A stretch of 11,806 bases of DNA from Silvimonas sp. JCM 19000 (GCA_001313065.1 BBFD01000117.1:1-11806), one strand, 5' to 3'. Positions 1 through 7,623 are shown, counted from the stretch's first letter. Notes: generated by a model not told the origin, from the sequence alone. Made by a program: numbers and translations.

Positions 1-177
1 GCCGCCCCGGCGGCTGCGGCTGAACCGCTGCAACAAGTCGAGACCGTCGCTGCTGCCGCACCGGTGGCAGTGCAAGCCGTCGAAGTCGAAGACCGTACCC
101 GCCGCAGCGATCACGTTGCTGCGCCGGCACAGTCGGCTGACGAATCGCTGGTGCAGATCGAGACCAAGCCGCTGTAA
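1..177 (+). CDS. rne: C-terminal end of probable ribonuclease E (partial)
   Basis: Reading frame 1 is open from the first base to a TAA at 175-177 and gives 58 residues rich in Ala, Pro, Val, Gln and Glu, ending in LVQIETKPL. A low-complexity acidic/Ala-Pro tail closed by a short conserved LVQIET-type peptide resembles the C-terminus of RNase E proteins of betaproteobacteria. There the disordered tail scaffolds the degradosome and the catalytic S1/5'-sensor/DNase I-like half lies upstream, outside this window. A strong terminator 44 bases downstream marks the end of the transcript. No catalytic motif is visible, so the identification rests on tail composition and the terminal peptide only. 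Another Ala/Pro-rich protein is possible. Confidence 0.55.
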   Translation, partial: AAPAAAAEPLQQVETVAAAAPVAVQAVEVEDRTRRSDHVAAPAQSADESLVQIETKPL

Positions 178-221
178 TCGCCACACCGTTTGCGCAACAG
201 TTCGCTGTGTGCGCATCCCGC

Positions 222-250
222 AAAAGCCGCCTTCGGGCGGCTTTTGTTTT
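222..250 (+). terminator. Rho-independent terminator after the rne-like gene
   Basis: A perfect 10-bp stem (AAAAGCCGCC / GGCGGCTTTT) closes a TTCG tetraloop and is followed by TTTTGTTTTG. UUCG is the classic stabilising loop. It lies between the stop at 177 and the HDOD gene start at 326, so it separates the two transcripts. Confidence 0.93.
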
Positions 251-325
251 GCCAGGCCCCGCCCTGGTTGCATGGGCTGGAACAGTGCGTCAGGATGGCC
301 ACACCCGCCTTTGAGGACGTCGCGC

Positions 326-1144
326 ATGAGACTCGACGATTTGTTCCAGCACACCCACAAACTGCCCGCCATGCCCCGTGTGGCCCAGGCTTTGATCGAC
401 AGCTTCAGCGCCGATAACGTCGATGTCGATACCTTGATCAGGCAGATTTCGCAGGATCAGGTCATTACCGCCAAAGTGCTGCGGCTGGCCAATTCCGCGG
501 CATTTGGCGCCAGCCGTCGTGTTGGCTCGGTCAGCGACGCGCTCGTGGTATTGGGCTTTAACACCATGCGTACGCTGGTGGTAGCGACGGCGGTGACCGG
601 CGCGTTTGTGCTTGTCCCCGGGCTGGACCGCCGCCGCTTCTGGCGCGAGAGCCTGTGTGTTGCCACGCATTGCCAATGGCTGGCTGACGTCAGCCATAGC
701 CCGGGCGGCCTGGCCTTCAGCACCGGGCTTATGCACAATATTGGGGAATTGCTGCTCCATCTTGCAGCGCCCGAGGCGATGGCCAAAACCGACAAAGCAC
801 TGGCAGGCGGGCCGGAGCGCGCGCAGCAGCAGCGCCTGCTGATGGGTGTCGATTACGTTCAGGCCGGAGAAGAACTGGCGCGGCGCTGGAATTTTCCTGA
901 AGAACTGCGCGCCGCAATCCGCTATCAGCATGACCCGGAAGCCCAGCCCCACCCGCTGGCCGACATCCTGCACAGTGCACTGGCTTTGAGCGCGGCCGCC
1001 GCCATCGCGAACGAAGACGGTGATCCGCTCGCCGCGCTGCCGGGCGCTTCCGCCGTCCGGTTACACGTAACGCCGGCACAACTTACAGCCGCCCTGCCGC
1101 AATTACGCGCGCACCTCAGCGACCTGGAAGAATTATTGCTTTAG
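326..1144 (+). CDS. HDOD domain-containing signal-transduction protein
   Basis: The product has 272 residues. The N-terminus (MRLDDLFQHTHKLPAMPRVA) and the block QVITAKVLRLANSAAFG at about 46-61 are hallmark HDOD sequence, a metal-site-degenerate relative of HD phosphohydrolases found in bacterial signalling and stress proteins. VSDALVVLGFNTMRTLVVA (69-87) is the usual helix after the RLANSA block. At the position of the family's LxHxIG motif the sequence is LMHNIG (135-140), with Asn after the His. The domain fills most of the protein; the last 60 or so residues are an Ala/Leu-rich helical tail with no recognised effector domain. The frame is open back to 116, but the ATG at 326 is preferred: a GAGG Shine-Dalgarno lies at 313-316, and the upstream extension runs across the rne terminator. 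It looks monocistronic. The biochemical role of HDOD proteins is mostly regulatory and cannot be read from sequence. Confidence 0.92.
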   Translation: MRLDDLFQHTHKLPAMPRVAQALIDSFSADNVDVDTLIRQISQDQVITAKVLRLANSAAFGASRRVGSVSDALVVLGFNTMRTLVVATAVTGAFVLVPGLDRRRFWRESLCVATHCQWLADVSHSPGGLAFSTGLMHNIGELLLHLAAPEAMAKTDKALAGGPERAQQQRLLMGVDYVQAGEELARRWNFPEELRAAIRYQHDPEAQPHPLADILHSALALSAAAAIANEDGDPLAALPGASAVRLHVTPAQLTAALPQLRAHLSDLEELLL

Positions 1145-1325
1145 TAATAGCAGCACACTTGCCATGCGCTGGCACCGATACAGTCCAGGGGATAACCCTG
1201 ATTGCTGCATAGTCACCGCGCCCCTACCCTCGGGTCCGCGCAATGATGTGGCCGGCCTGCATGGATGCTGCCAATAAGTACAAAACGTAATCGATAATTT
1301 TGATAGCCCCCCAAGGAGTTCTCAT

Positions 1326-2078
1326 ATGCAACGCAAGTTCGGCAAGCTGTTCGCAGCACTGGCCTGCACCCTGGCCTTCTCGGCCCCGGTGTTCGCCGCA
1401 GGCAAGACCTATCAGGTCGCAACCGACGCCTCGTACGCGCCGTTCGAATCGATGAACGACAAGAAAGAAGTCGTGGGTTTTGATGTGGATGTGCTGACCG
1501 CGGCCGCGAGCAAAGCCGGTGTCGAAGTCAAATTCATCAACACCCCGTGGGAAGGCATCTTCGCAACGCTGGCGACCGGCGACCGCGATATTGTTGCTTC
1601 CGCCGTGACCATCACGCCGGAACGCAAGCAAACCATGGATTTCACCAATCCGTACTTTGAAGCCAAGCAGCTGATCGCCGTATCGGGCAGCAGCAAGGTC
1701 GCCAAATTTGCTGATCTGAAGAACCTGAAAGTGGCAGTGCAGACCGGCACCACCGGTGACGAAGTCGTGCAAAAACTGCTGGGCAAGACCAACCCGAACA
1801 TCAAGCGCTTTGAATCGACCCCGCTGGCGATCCAGGAACTGTTGTCCGGTGGCGTTGACGCCGTCGTGGCCGATAACGGTGTGGTGATCAACTATGTCGC
1901 CAACAACAAGGGCGCCAAGCTGAAGACCATCGACGATGCAACCTTCGCCAAAGAGTACTACGGCTTTGCCGTGCACAAAGGCAACGCTGACCTGCTGGCC
2001 AAGCTGAACAAGGGTATCGCCGCCATCAAGGCTGACGGCACCTACGACAAGATCTACAAGAAGTATTTTGGCAAGTAA
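1326..2078 (+). CDS. Periplasmic amino-acid-binding protein of an ABC importer (family 3)
   Basis: The product has 250 residues with a Sec signal peptide: basic MQRKFGK, a hydrophobic core, then a likely cleavage after SAPVFA (about residue 24). The mature protein is a solute-binding family 3 (GlnH/HisJ/ArtJ-like) protein: ATDASYAPFE near its start, VVGFDVDV (49-56), the ERKQTMDFTNPYFEA segment typical of polar amino-acid binders, AVQTGTTGDEVV in the second lobe, and the closing GTYDKIYKKYFG. It should capture a polar or basic amino acid (Gln, His, Arg or Lys type) in the periplasm and deliver it to the permease encoded next. The ligand cannot be fixed from sequence. AAGGAG at 1313-1318, seven bases before the ATG, is a strong ribosome site, fitting the high expression usual for binding proteins. 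A hairpin after the gene (2118-2148) would reduce read-through into the permease. Confidence 0.95.
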   Translation: MQRKFGKLFAALACTLAFSAPVFAAGKTYQVATDASYAPFESMNDKKEVVGFDVDVLTAAASKAGVEVKFINTPWEGIFATLATGDRDIVASAVTITPERKQTMDFTNPYFEAKQLIAVSGSSKVAKFADLKNLKVAVQTGTTGDEVVQKLLGKTNPNIKRFESTPLAIQELLSGGVDAVVADNGVVINYVANNKGAKLKTIDDATFAKEYYGFAVHKGNADLLAKLNKGIAAIKADGTYDKIYKKYFGK

Positions 2079-2117
2079 GCTGTAGACATCACTCCGCGGC
2101 CCCGCCGTCAGAGCCAG

Positions 2118-2148
2118 GAAGCGCATGCCGCAAGGCTGCGCTTCTTTT
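2118..2148 (+). terminator. Terminator/attenuator between binding protein and permease
   Basis: The stem GAAGCGCA / TGCGCTTC (2118-2125 with 2137-2144) continues, after one bulged T, into GCC / GGC closing a GCAA (GNRA) tetraloop, and is followed by TTTT. A second T-rich stretch, T8-A-T8, follows at 2164-2180 (the run lengths may be inflated). The placement is typical of transporter operons in which a partial terminator keeps binding-protein mRNA in excess over permease mRNA. A full stop with a separate permease promoter is the alternative; I see no clear promoter in the 60 bases left. Confidence 0.75.
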
Positions 2149-2209
2149 CATGCTGTACGCCGCTTTTTTTTATTTTTTTTGCTACGGCCGCGCCGGAAAG
2201 ACCTGAATC

Positions 2210-3010
2210 ATGGATTTCACCGCCTTCTGGGAACACGCGCAGAAAACTGTTCCCGCCTTGCAAGCCGTCCAGTTGCAGAACATCTGGGAATATCGCCAGA
2301 TGTTTATCGACGGCACCAAAATGACTTTGCTGATCACGTTTATCGCCGTGATCCTGGGCACCCTGATCGGCTTGTTCGCCGGTATGGCTCGCCTGTCCGA
2401 CATCAAACATGGCCCGTGGAAATACCCGGTGCGCCTGCTGCTGCGTTGGCCCGCCACCATCTACGTGACCTTCTTCCGCGGCACGCCGCTGTTTGTGCAG
2501 ATTTTGCTGATCCACTTTGCCGTCATGCCATTGCTGGTGCATCCCACCGATGGCTTGCTGATCTCGGGCGATCTGGCCACCAGTCTGCGCCAGGAATATG
2601 GCGCGTTCATGTCAGGCCTGGTGGCGCTAACCCTGAACGCGGGCGCATATATCACCGAGATTTTCCGCGCCGGCATCCAGTCGATTGCGCGTGGCCAGAC
2701 CGAGGCATCGCGCTCGCTGGGCATGAACTACTGGCAATCCATGCGTTACGTGGTGGTGCCGCAAGCGTTCCGCCGCATGCTGCCGCCGCTGGGTAACGAA
2801 GCCATCATGTTGCTGAAAGACAGCTCGCTGATCTCGGTGATCGGTTTTGCCGATCTGGCCTATGCCGCGCGCACCGTAGCGGGCGTGTACTCGCGCTTCT
2901 GGGAACCGTATCTGACCATCGCTTTTATCTATCTGATTCTGACGATGGTGATGGCAGCTGGCGTATCGCGGCTGGAACGTCGCTTCCATGCCACCGGCGG
3001 TATCCACTAA
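2210..3010 (+). CDS. Amino-acid ABC transporter inner-membrane permease (HisM/GlnP type)
   Basis: The product has 266 residues. After an amphipathic N-terminus come hydrophobic spans at about 38-59, 82-110, 133-148, 203-222 and 234-252, the usual five-helix layout of the polar amino-acid permease family. The EAA cytoplasmic loop that docks on the ATPase is clear: EASRSLGMNYWQSMRYVVVP, continuing to LPPLGNE (about 165-197). TFFRGTPLFVQILLIHF (87-103) is also diagnostic of this family, as is the RLERRF near the C-terminus. The start is ATG 2210 with GGAAAG at 2195-2200. The gene follows its binding protein by 131 bases. No ATP-binding subunit (GlnQ/HisP type) follows; the next features are a terminator and opposite-strand genes, so the ATPase must be encoded elsewhere. 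Substrate: polar or basic amino acids, specificity not determinable. Confidence 0.95.
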   Translation: MDFTAFWEHAQKTVPALQAVQLQNIWEYRQMFIDGTKMTLLITFIAVILGTLIGLFAGMARLSDIKHGPWKYPVRLLLRWPATIYVTFFRGTPLFVQILLIHFAVMPLLVHPTDGLLISGDLATSLRQEYGAFMSGLVALTLNAGAYITEIFRAGIQSIARGQTEASRSLGMNYWQSMRYVVVPQAFRRMLPPLGNEAIMLLKDSSLISVIGFADLAYAARTVAGVYSRFWEPYLTIAFIYLILTMVMAAGVSRLERRFHATGGIH

Positions 3011-3048
3011 GCAGTGTTTTGCGCCTGGCCTGACCGGAATCGGGCACG

Positions 3049-3082
3049 AAAAAAAAGAGCCACAACCCCAGGGTTGTGGCTC
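3049..3082 (-). terminator. Rho-independent terminator, - strand orientation
   Basis: A 10-12 bp stem GAGCCACAACCC / GGGTTGTGGCTC (3057-3068 with 3071-3082) has an 8-base A run on its left at 3049-3056. Read on the - strand this is a strong hairpin followed by T8, a textbook intrinsic terminator. On the + strand the hairpin follows the permease stop by 46 bases but is followed only by ACAAATT, so it should work less well there, though it may still stop or protect permease mRNA. Its orientation implies a - strand transcript arriving from the right. Confidence 0.8.
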
Positions 3083-3257
3083 ACAAATTCCGGACTTGAC
3101 CGTGCCATCGCCAAGCCGGTTGGACAGGTACAGCTACACATTGCCAATATGCCCTTGCGGGCCCATCGTCAAACCGCATCTGCGGATCATCCCGATCGCG
3201 CATACGTAATTCCGCAACATCCACTACGCGTTCAACGCTACCTGTCAGCCAGCTCAT
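3081..3257 (-). CDS. Possible small hypothetical protein (58 aa)
   Basis: A 58-residue ORF starts MSWLTGSVERVVDVAELR and ends WRWHGQVRNL. The ATG at 3255-3257 has AGAAGG four bases upstream, a good ribosome site. The TGA at 3081-3083 touches the base of the - strand terminator hairpin, the arrangement expected for a genuine last gene of a transcript. The protein is mixed and charged (RMRDRDDPQMRFDD in the middle) with several Trp and one Cys, no signal peptide and no membrane span. The frame is open to an earlier start at 3350 (89 aa), but that extension lacks a ribosome site and looks like non-coding translation. I do not recognise a family. Nothing on the other strand here looks coding. Given the indel errors nearby, a longer true frame cannot be excluded. 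Confidence 0.38.
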   Translation of the reverse strand: MSWLTGSVERVVDVAELRMRDRDDPQMRFDDGPARAYWQCVAVPVQPAWRWHGQVRNL

Positions 3258-3400
3258 GCGGCCTTCTGTGCATGGCGGGAGATATGCTGTCCAGGGTATG
3301 GAACCGCACACCGCCCTACACGCCAGAACGCCACGGGTAGTGGTGAACACGGCATAAAATCAGGCATAACGCCGATCAGACTCAAGCTGCACTGATTTCT

Positions 3401-3436
3401 GGTTTAACGCGTAACGTTAACCGGGCTGCCGCCCGG
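3401..3436. repeat. Two adjacent inverted repeats in the gap after mltG
   Basis: The arm GGTTTAACG (3401-3409) faces CGTTAACC (3415-3422), complementary apart from one extra T. The second arm runs straight into a perfect 6-bp stem CCGGGC / GCCCGG with a TGCC loop (3421-3436). Inside the first lies the palindrome TAACGTTA (3412-3419). They could be an operator, a structured 3' UTR of mltG or part of a small RNA. No T tract follows on either strand, so they are not intrinsic terminators. Confidence 0.5.
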
Positions 3437-3487
3437 TATGGGGATACGTGGCAAAACGCTGGGTGAATTTTTTACGCAGTGCAGCAT

Positions 3488-3508
3488 AAAAAAATCAACG
3501 ATTTTTTT
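3488..3508 (-). terminator. AT-rich hairpin just downstream of mltG
   Basis: A7-TC, a 3-base loop, then GA-T7 form a 9-bp stem 25 bases after the mltG stop, ending in a T tract on the - strand. It could help terminate mltG transcripts. The stem is almost all A-T and the run lengths are uncertain because homopolymers in this window look inflated, so support is weak. Confidence 0.3.
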
Positions 3509-3533
3509 GTAGCTGTTAAATTTTGACTACACG

Positions 3534-4628
3534 TCAGGGCGCGGACGCGGCCGCGGCGGGTGGGGTTTGCAGGATGTATTTGCGCACGGCCGCGTTGTGC
3601 TGGTTAAGGCTCTCCGAGAACTGCGAGCTGCCATCGCCGCGCGAAACAAAATACAAGGCGCGTGAAGTCGCCGGCTGCACCGCCGCCAGCAGCGATGCCT
3701 GCCCTGGAAAAGCAATCGGCGTGGGGGGCAAGCCTGCCCGCGTGTACGTGTTGTAGACGCTGTCTGTTTCCAGGTCGACCTTGTGCAACACGCCGCTATA
3801 ACGCTCGCCCATGCCATAAATCACCGTGGGATCGGTTTGCAGGCGCATCCCGGCTTTCAAGCGATTGAGAAAGACGCTTGCCACCAGCGGCCGGTCCGGC
3901 GCATGGCCGGTTTCTTTTTTTCCACTAACGAGGCAAGGATCAGCGCCTCGTACGGCGTTTTCAGCAACAGATCAGGCGTACGTTGCGCCCAGGCGGCATC
4001 CAGCTTTTTTTCTGCATGCGTTCGTGTGCGTGCGCCAGCAGCTTTAGATCCGAGCTGCCACGATCAACGTGATAAGTATCCGGAAAGAACATCCCCTCCG
4101 GCGTCGGCGCATCAATCTTGAGCGCAGCCAGCACTTGCGTGTCTGTCATACCCGCGCTGTCATGGCGGATGGCCGGGTTGTCATCCAGCATCTTGCGGAA
4201 GGCACGCCAGTTGGCCCCTTCGATCAAGGTAAAAGAAACGGTAGTGACGTCGCCGTCAGTGAGCTTCTTCAACAATTCGAGCAAGCTCGGCGCGGTAGAA
4301 AGCGTGTAGCTACCGGCAATGATATGGCGCTCGGCCCCCGTTACGCGTGACACGACGCGGAACAACAAGGGATTATCGATCACGCCTTGCTGTTCCAGCT
4401 GGTCCGCCACCCGGCGCACGCTGCCGGGCCCCAGCTCAAAGTCGAGCGGCACGCTGCGTAAGGGCAGCGGCTGGTTAACGGCGTTATAGACCCAGATGCC
4501 TGCATGATGCTCGCCAGCAGTAACAGCAACAGCACCAGACCAAGAATACGAGCGGTGGGCGAGGCCTTAGGCGTCGGGGCTTGCTTTACCAGTTTCGGAC
4601 GGGCTTTGTTCTTGTCGGGACGCGGCAT
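3534..4628 (-). CDS. mltG: Endolytic peptidoglycan transglycosylase MltG (frame broken by apparent indels)
   Basis: MltG (YceG family) is an inner-membrane lytic transglycosylase that cuts nascent glycan strands and sets their length. Reading from ATG 4628: a basic, Pro-rich cytoplasmic tail, one membrane span (about 28-40, LGLVLLLLLLAS), the LysM-like region, EGMFFPDTYHVDRG (about 178-191), LASLVEKETG with the catalytic Glu (about 236), then NRLKAGMRLQTDPTVIYGMG and TRAGLPPTPIAFPG. The frame is split at three places: one base lost near 4499-4510 just after the membrane span, T7 at 4005-4011 where 5 are expected, and T7 at 3914-3920 where 5 are expected, inside the VEKET codons. Corrected, it is one frame of 363 residues. 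The start overlaps the end of the helicase gene by 62 bases, suggesting coupling; a TTG at 4646 is an alternative start. No tmk or holB follows. Family assignment is firm; the breaks look like sequencing errors. Confidence 0.93.
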
Positions 4629-6556
4629 GGTTGGTTTTGGCTTCAAAGAATCGTTTTACGGTGTCGACTTCGCGCGTGCGATACATCTGCGGCAAGCTTT
4701 TCCACAACAACTTGCCATAGGGCTTATCCACCAGCCGGGTGTCGGCAATCATGAGTATGCCGATATCGGTTTCGTCACGGATCAAGCGCCCTGCCCCTTG
4801 CTTGAGCGTGATGGCAGCATGGGGCAGCTGATAATCAACAAAGGCACTGCGGCCGGCTTTATTCATTTGCTCGATGCGCGCTGCCAGCACTGGATCATCC
4901 GGCGGCGAGAACGGCAGCTTGTCGATCACCACCAGCGACAATTGCTGGCCCTTGACATCGATGCCTTCCCAGAAAGTCTGGCTGGCCACCAGAATGGCAT
5001 TGGGCGAGCGACGAAACTGGTCCAGCAGTTCAGTGCGCGAGCCGGTGCCTTGCAACAACACGGGCCATTCCAGCCCATTGTCTTTAAGCAACTGCGTAAC
5101 CAGCTCGTGCGCCTCACGCATGGCGCGCAATGAGGTGAACAGCAGAAAAGCATGGCCATGCGTTACTTGCAGCAAGGGCCACGCGCGTTCGATCACCTTG
5201 CGGGTGAATTCCGGCGCATTAGCATCGGGCATGTTTTGCGGCACATACAACACGGCCTGCTGCTTGTAATCGAACGGGCTATCCCAGGTGGCGGTCTCGG
5301 CCTGCCACAGCCCGAGTTCATGCTGAAAATGAGTGAACTTGCCATTGACGGCCAGCGTCGCCGAGGCAAACACCCAGGCGCGTGGATTGGCGTTAAGTTG
5401 CTTCTGGAACAGCTTCGCGATATTGAGCGGCGTGGCATGCAGCATAAAGCGTGGGTGGTGATGTCGAGCCAGTGCACCGCCTCTTCGCTATCGCCGGCTT
5501 GCCAGTGTTTGAGCGTTTCGCGTAGTTCCTGGGCGCGCCGGGCCGCGTTCTCGATGCCCTCACCGCGTTCGGCCTGCGCCACCAATAAATCGCGCAGGGT
5601 ATCGAGCTTGCTGACCATATCCAGCAGCGCTTCGTTATAGCCAGGCAAATCCGCGACCTGATGTTGCGGCACCCGTGCAGACTCGGGCTTGAACACCAGC
5701 CGGAAATCACGCACGGCTTTTTCCAGCGCCTCAGACGCCTGCGGCAACTTGACGAAATCCTTGGCCACCACCAGCGCTTCGGTCCGTGCATCGCGTGCCA
5801 GTTCGATCAACTGGCCGCTGGTTACGGTCTCGCCAAAAAAAACAGGCTGGCGACCTCGGGTAGTTGGTGCGCCTCGTCAAAAAAATGACGGTATTACAGG
5901 CAGGCAGCAATTCGCCCGCGCTTCATCGCGCAACCACACATCGGCAAAGAACAGATGGTGATTCACCACCACCACATCGGCCTCTTGCGCGTCTTTACGC
6001 GCCTTCAACACAAAGCATTCTTTGTGATTCGGACAATCGCTACCCAGACAGTTGTCACGCGTCGAAGTAACGTGTTGCCAGATGGGCGCATCTTCCGGCA
6101 CCCCGGCGCAGCTGGCTTTATCGCCGGACTGGCTGGTTTTGGCGTAACGCTCCACCTTTTGCAGATCGATGATGTCCTCTTTACGCATAAAGCGGCCTTC
6201 GTGCCTGGCGCGCTCCAGATGGTAATGACAGACGTAATTGGCGCGGCCCTTAAGCAAGGCCACGGTAACCGGCACTTTGAGTACATCGCGCACCAAGGGC
6301 AAATCGCGATGAAACAGCTGGTCTTGCAGTGTCTTGGTGCCGGTAGAGAGTATGGTTTTGCCGCCGCCCATGATGCAGGCACCAGATAGGCAAAGGTTTT
6401 GCCGGTGCCGGTGCCAGCCTCGGCAATCAGCTGACCCTTGGTATTGATGGCTTCTTCCACGGCAAGCGCCATCTCCAGCTGTTGCTGGCGCAACTTGTAG
6501 CCGGGAAACGCCTGGCCAAAGGGGCCATCCGTGGCAAAGATTTCCTGAAGGGTCAT
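4567..6556 (-). CDS. dinG: DinG/YoaA-family Fe-S ATP-dependent DNA helicase (frame broken by apparent indels)
   Basis: This is an XPD-like superfamily 2 helicase for repair and replication-conflict resolution. From ATG 6556: Walker A GTGTGKT (48-54), STGTKTLQDQLF (71-82), four Fe-S cysteines at about 110, 170, 175 and 181 (C-x4-C-x5-C at the end, as in DinG), VVVVNHHLFFAD, the DEAH box (about 227-230), WVFASATL, SQTFWEGIDVKG and the motif VI region QGAGRLIRDE. Five indels split it: one base lost near 6369-6378; one base lost near 5913-5919; A7 at 5879-5885 where 5 are expected, inside the DEAH-box region; A8 at 5835-5842 where 6 are expected; one base lost near 5443-5449. The net correction gives 662 residues. 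That length is nearer YoaA (about 640) than DinG (about 715), so the symbol is family-level. It follows the SDR terminator with its own likely promoter at 6584-6592 and is transcribed into mltG. Confidence 0.92.
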
Positions 6557-6583
6557 GATGATTTCAACAATGCGGAACGCGCG

Positions 6584-6592
6584 ATTTTACCA
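6584..6592 (-). promoter_or_regulatory. Candidate extended -10 promoter for the helicase gene
   Basis: On the - strand the sequence TGGTAAAAT is an extended -10 element (TGnTAAAAT) 28 bases before the ATG at 6556. No good -35 hexamer is seen, which an extended -10 can tolerate. The same core, TAAAATCGC, occurs upstream of aroC. Confidence 0.45.
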
Positions 6593-6684
6593 GTCCGCAG
6601 CGGCCGCGTACGGCAGCGCGACATAGCCTGGAACAAAAAAAACCGGATGCGCAGATTGCGGTGTATGCGTCGCCTTCGGCGGCC

Positions 6685-6711
6685 AAAAAAAAAGCCCCGC
6701 AAGCGCGGGGC
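6685..6711 (-). terminator. Rho-independent terminator of the hpnD-hpnE-SDR transcript
   Basis: On the - strand a perfect 7-bp stem GCCCCGC / GCGGGGC closes a GCTT loop and is followed by T9 (6685-6693 on the + strand as A9, possibly inflated). It lies 155 bases beyond the SDR stop and before the helicase promoter, so it separates the two - strand transcripts. Confidence 0.9.
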
Positions 6712-6740
6712 CTAATCAGCCAATAGATGGAGACACTATG

Positions 6741-6772
6741 TGGGGCGCCAACCCCAACCAGCGGAGCGCTGG
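6741..6772. repeat. Tandem small hairpins in the SDR 3' region
   Basis: TGGGG / CCCCA (6741-6745 with 6752-6756) and CCAGCG / CGCTGG (6758-6763 with 6767-6772) form two adjacent perfect stems. They lie in the transcribed tail between the SDR stop and its terminator, so a role in mRNA 3' end structure is possible. No function is shown. Confidence 0.35.
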
Positions 6773-6865
6773 CACTGCGCAGCAATAAATGCAAGCGAGT
6801 CTTACGTTTAGTGCGCATAAACAACACTTGGTTCACATCTGTGACTTATTTACGTTTTGTCTGCG

Positions 6866-7623
6866 TTACGCGGCCGCGTCAAAACGCAGAACCTTGCCGC
6901 TCTGGCCCTGGCTCTGCGGACCTAGCCAATACAACAATGCGGGCACCATGGATGCAATCGAAGGCAGATCAGACCACGCTTCGGCCGGATGGGTCTTGGT
7001 CCGGTTAGGCGAATGGATCGGACCTGGCACCAGCAAGTTGATACGTAAATTCGGCTGCGCTTCCCATTCATCTGCGGCAATTTCCACCCAATTACGTTGG
7101 CCCGCGCGGGAGGCGCTAAAGCCGCCCCAATAGGCTTTGGGTTCCAGCGCATGCGTCTCGCCCAGCACCAGCACCGCTGCGTCGGGTGCTGCGGCCAGCA
7201 GCGGGGTCAAAGCCCGTGTCATGGCAAACGGCGCTGCCACATTGACGCGGAATTGCTCGATCCACTCGTCCATTTTCTGATTGGCCAGCGGCGACAGAAA
7301 AGCAAACGCCGTGGCGGCATGCAGGATGCCGTCAAGGCGACCAAACTCTTTGCTGATGACCATGCCCAATTGCGCAAATTCGGGTTCGCCCGCTTTGTTC
7401 AAATCCAGCGGAATCGCCGCCGGGCGCGGATAGCCCGCAGCTTCGATGGCATCGTAGACGCGCGCCAGCTTCTTCTCATTGCGGCCCAGCAAAATCACCG
7501 TCGCACCGTGCGCGGCCAAAGCCATCGCAGCAGCCTCGCCGATACCGCCCCCGGCACCGGTCACCAGAATGACGCGATCCTTGAAGGCCGCTCCGTCAGG
7601 CTGAGGGTTTTTTTCCAGTTCAT
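6866..7623 (-). CDS. YciK-type short-chain dehydrogenase/reductase with degenerate active site
   Basis: After correcting T7 at 7608-7614 to 5, the ATG at 7623 gives 251 residues starting MNWKNPQPDG and running into FKDRVILVTGAGGGIGEAAA, the Rossmann dinucleotide site (TGAGGGIG 21-28). ATVILLGRNEKKL and the C-terminal LLVPGPIHSPNRTKTHPAE match the YciK-like SDR group. The catalytic YxxxK is replaced by FSASR (168-172; codons TTT AGC GCC TCC CGC). The usual upstream Ser region reads GETHALEPKAYW, and the NAG motif reads AAT; the helix-alpha4 Asn (VNV, about 127) is kept. These substitutions are not at error-prone runs. The start codon overlaps the hpnE stop as ATGA, so the two are translationally coupled, and the start is strongly supported. 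Function is unknown; with Tyr and Lys both absent it may bind nucleotide without classical SDR catalysis. Confidence 0.87.

Larger units (their letters stand above)
6593..6865. other. Intergenic region between SDR gene and helicase gene
   Basis: With the promoter above, this 309-base gap (6557-6865) holds the SDR operon terminator at 6685-6711 and two small hairpins at 6741-6772. ORFs across it on either strand run through the terminator and have no recognisable protein character, so I see no gene here. Confidence 0.6.

Noticed and set aside
116..325. N-terminal extension of the HDOD gene
   Set aside because: It runs over the rne stop and terminator, is Cys/Arg-rich non-protein-like sequence, and a good ribosome site marks ATG 326.
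1182..1196. CAGGG / CCCTG hairpin after the HDOD gene
   Set aside because: It is only five base pairs with no T tract, too weak to call a terminator.
1359..1370. Lipobox-like ALAC in the binding-protein signal peptide
   Set aside because: The Cys falls in the middle of the hydrophobic core and a good signal peptidase I site (VFA) follows; a soluble periplasmic protein is more likely.
1224..2126. 300-codon - strand open frame opposite the binding-protein gene
   Set aside because: It is the antisense shadow of a well-supported gene, has no recognisable family, and owes its length to GC-rich codon bias.
6564..6836. 90-codon - strand open frame between the SDR and helicase genes
   Set aside because: It crosses the SDR terminator hairpin, has no ribosome site and has no protein-like pattern.
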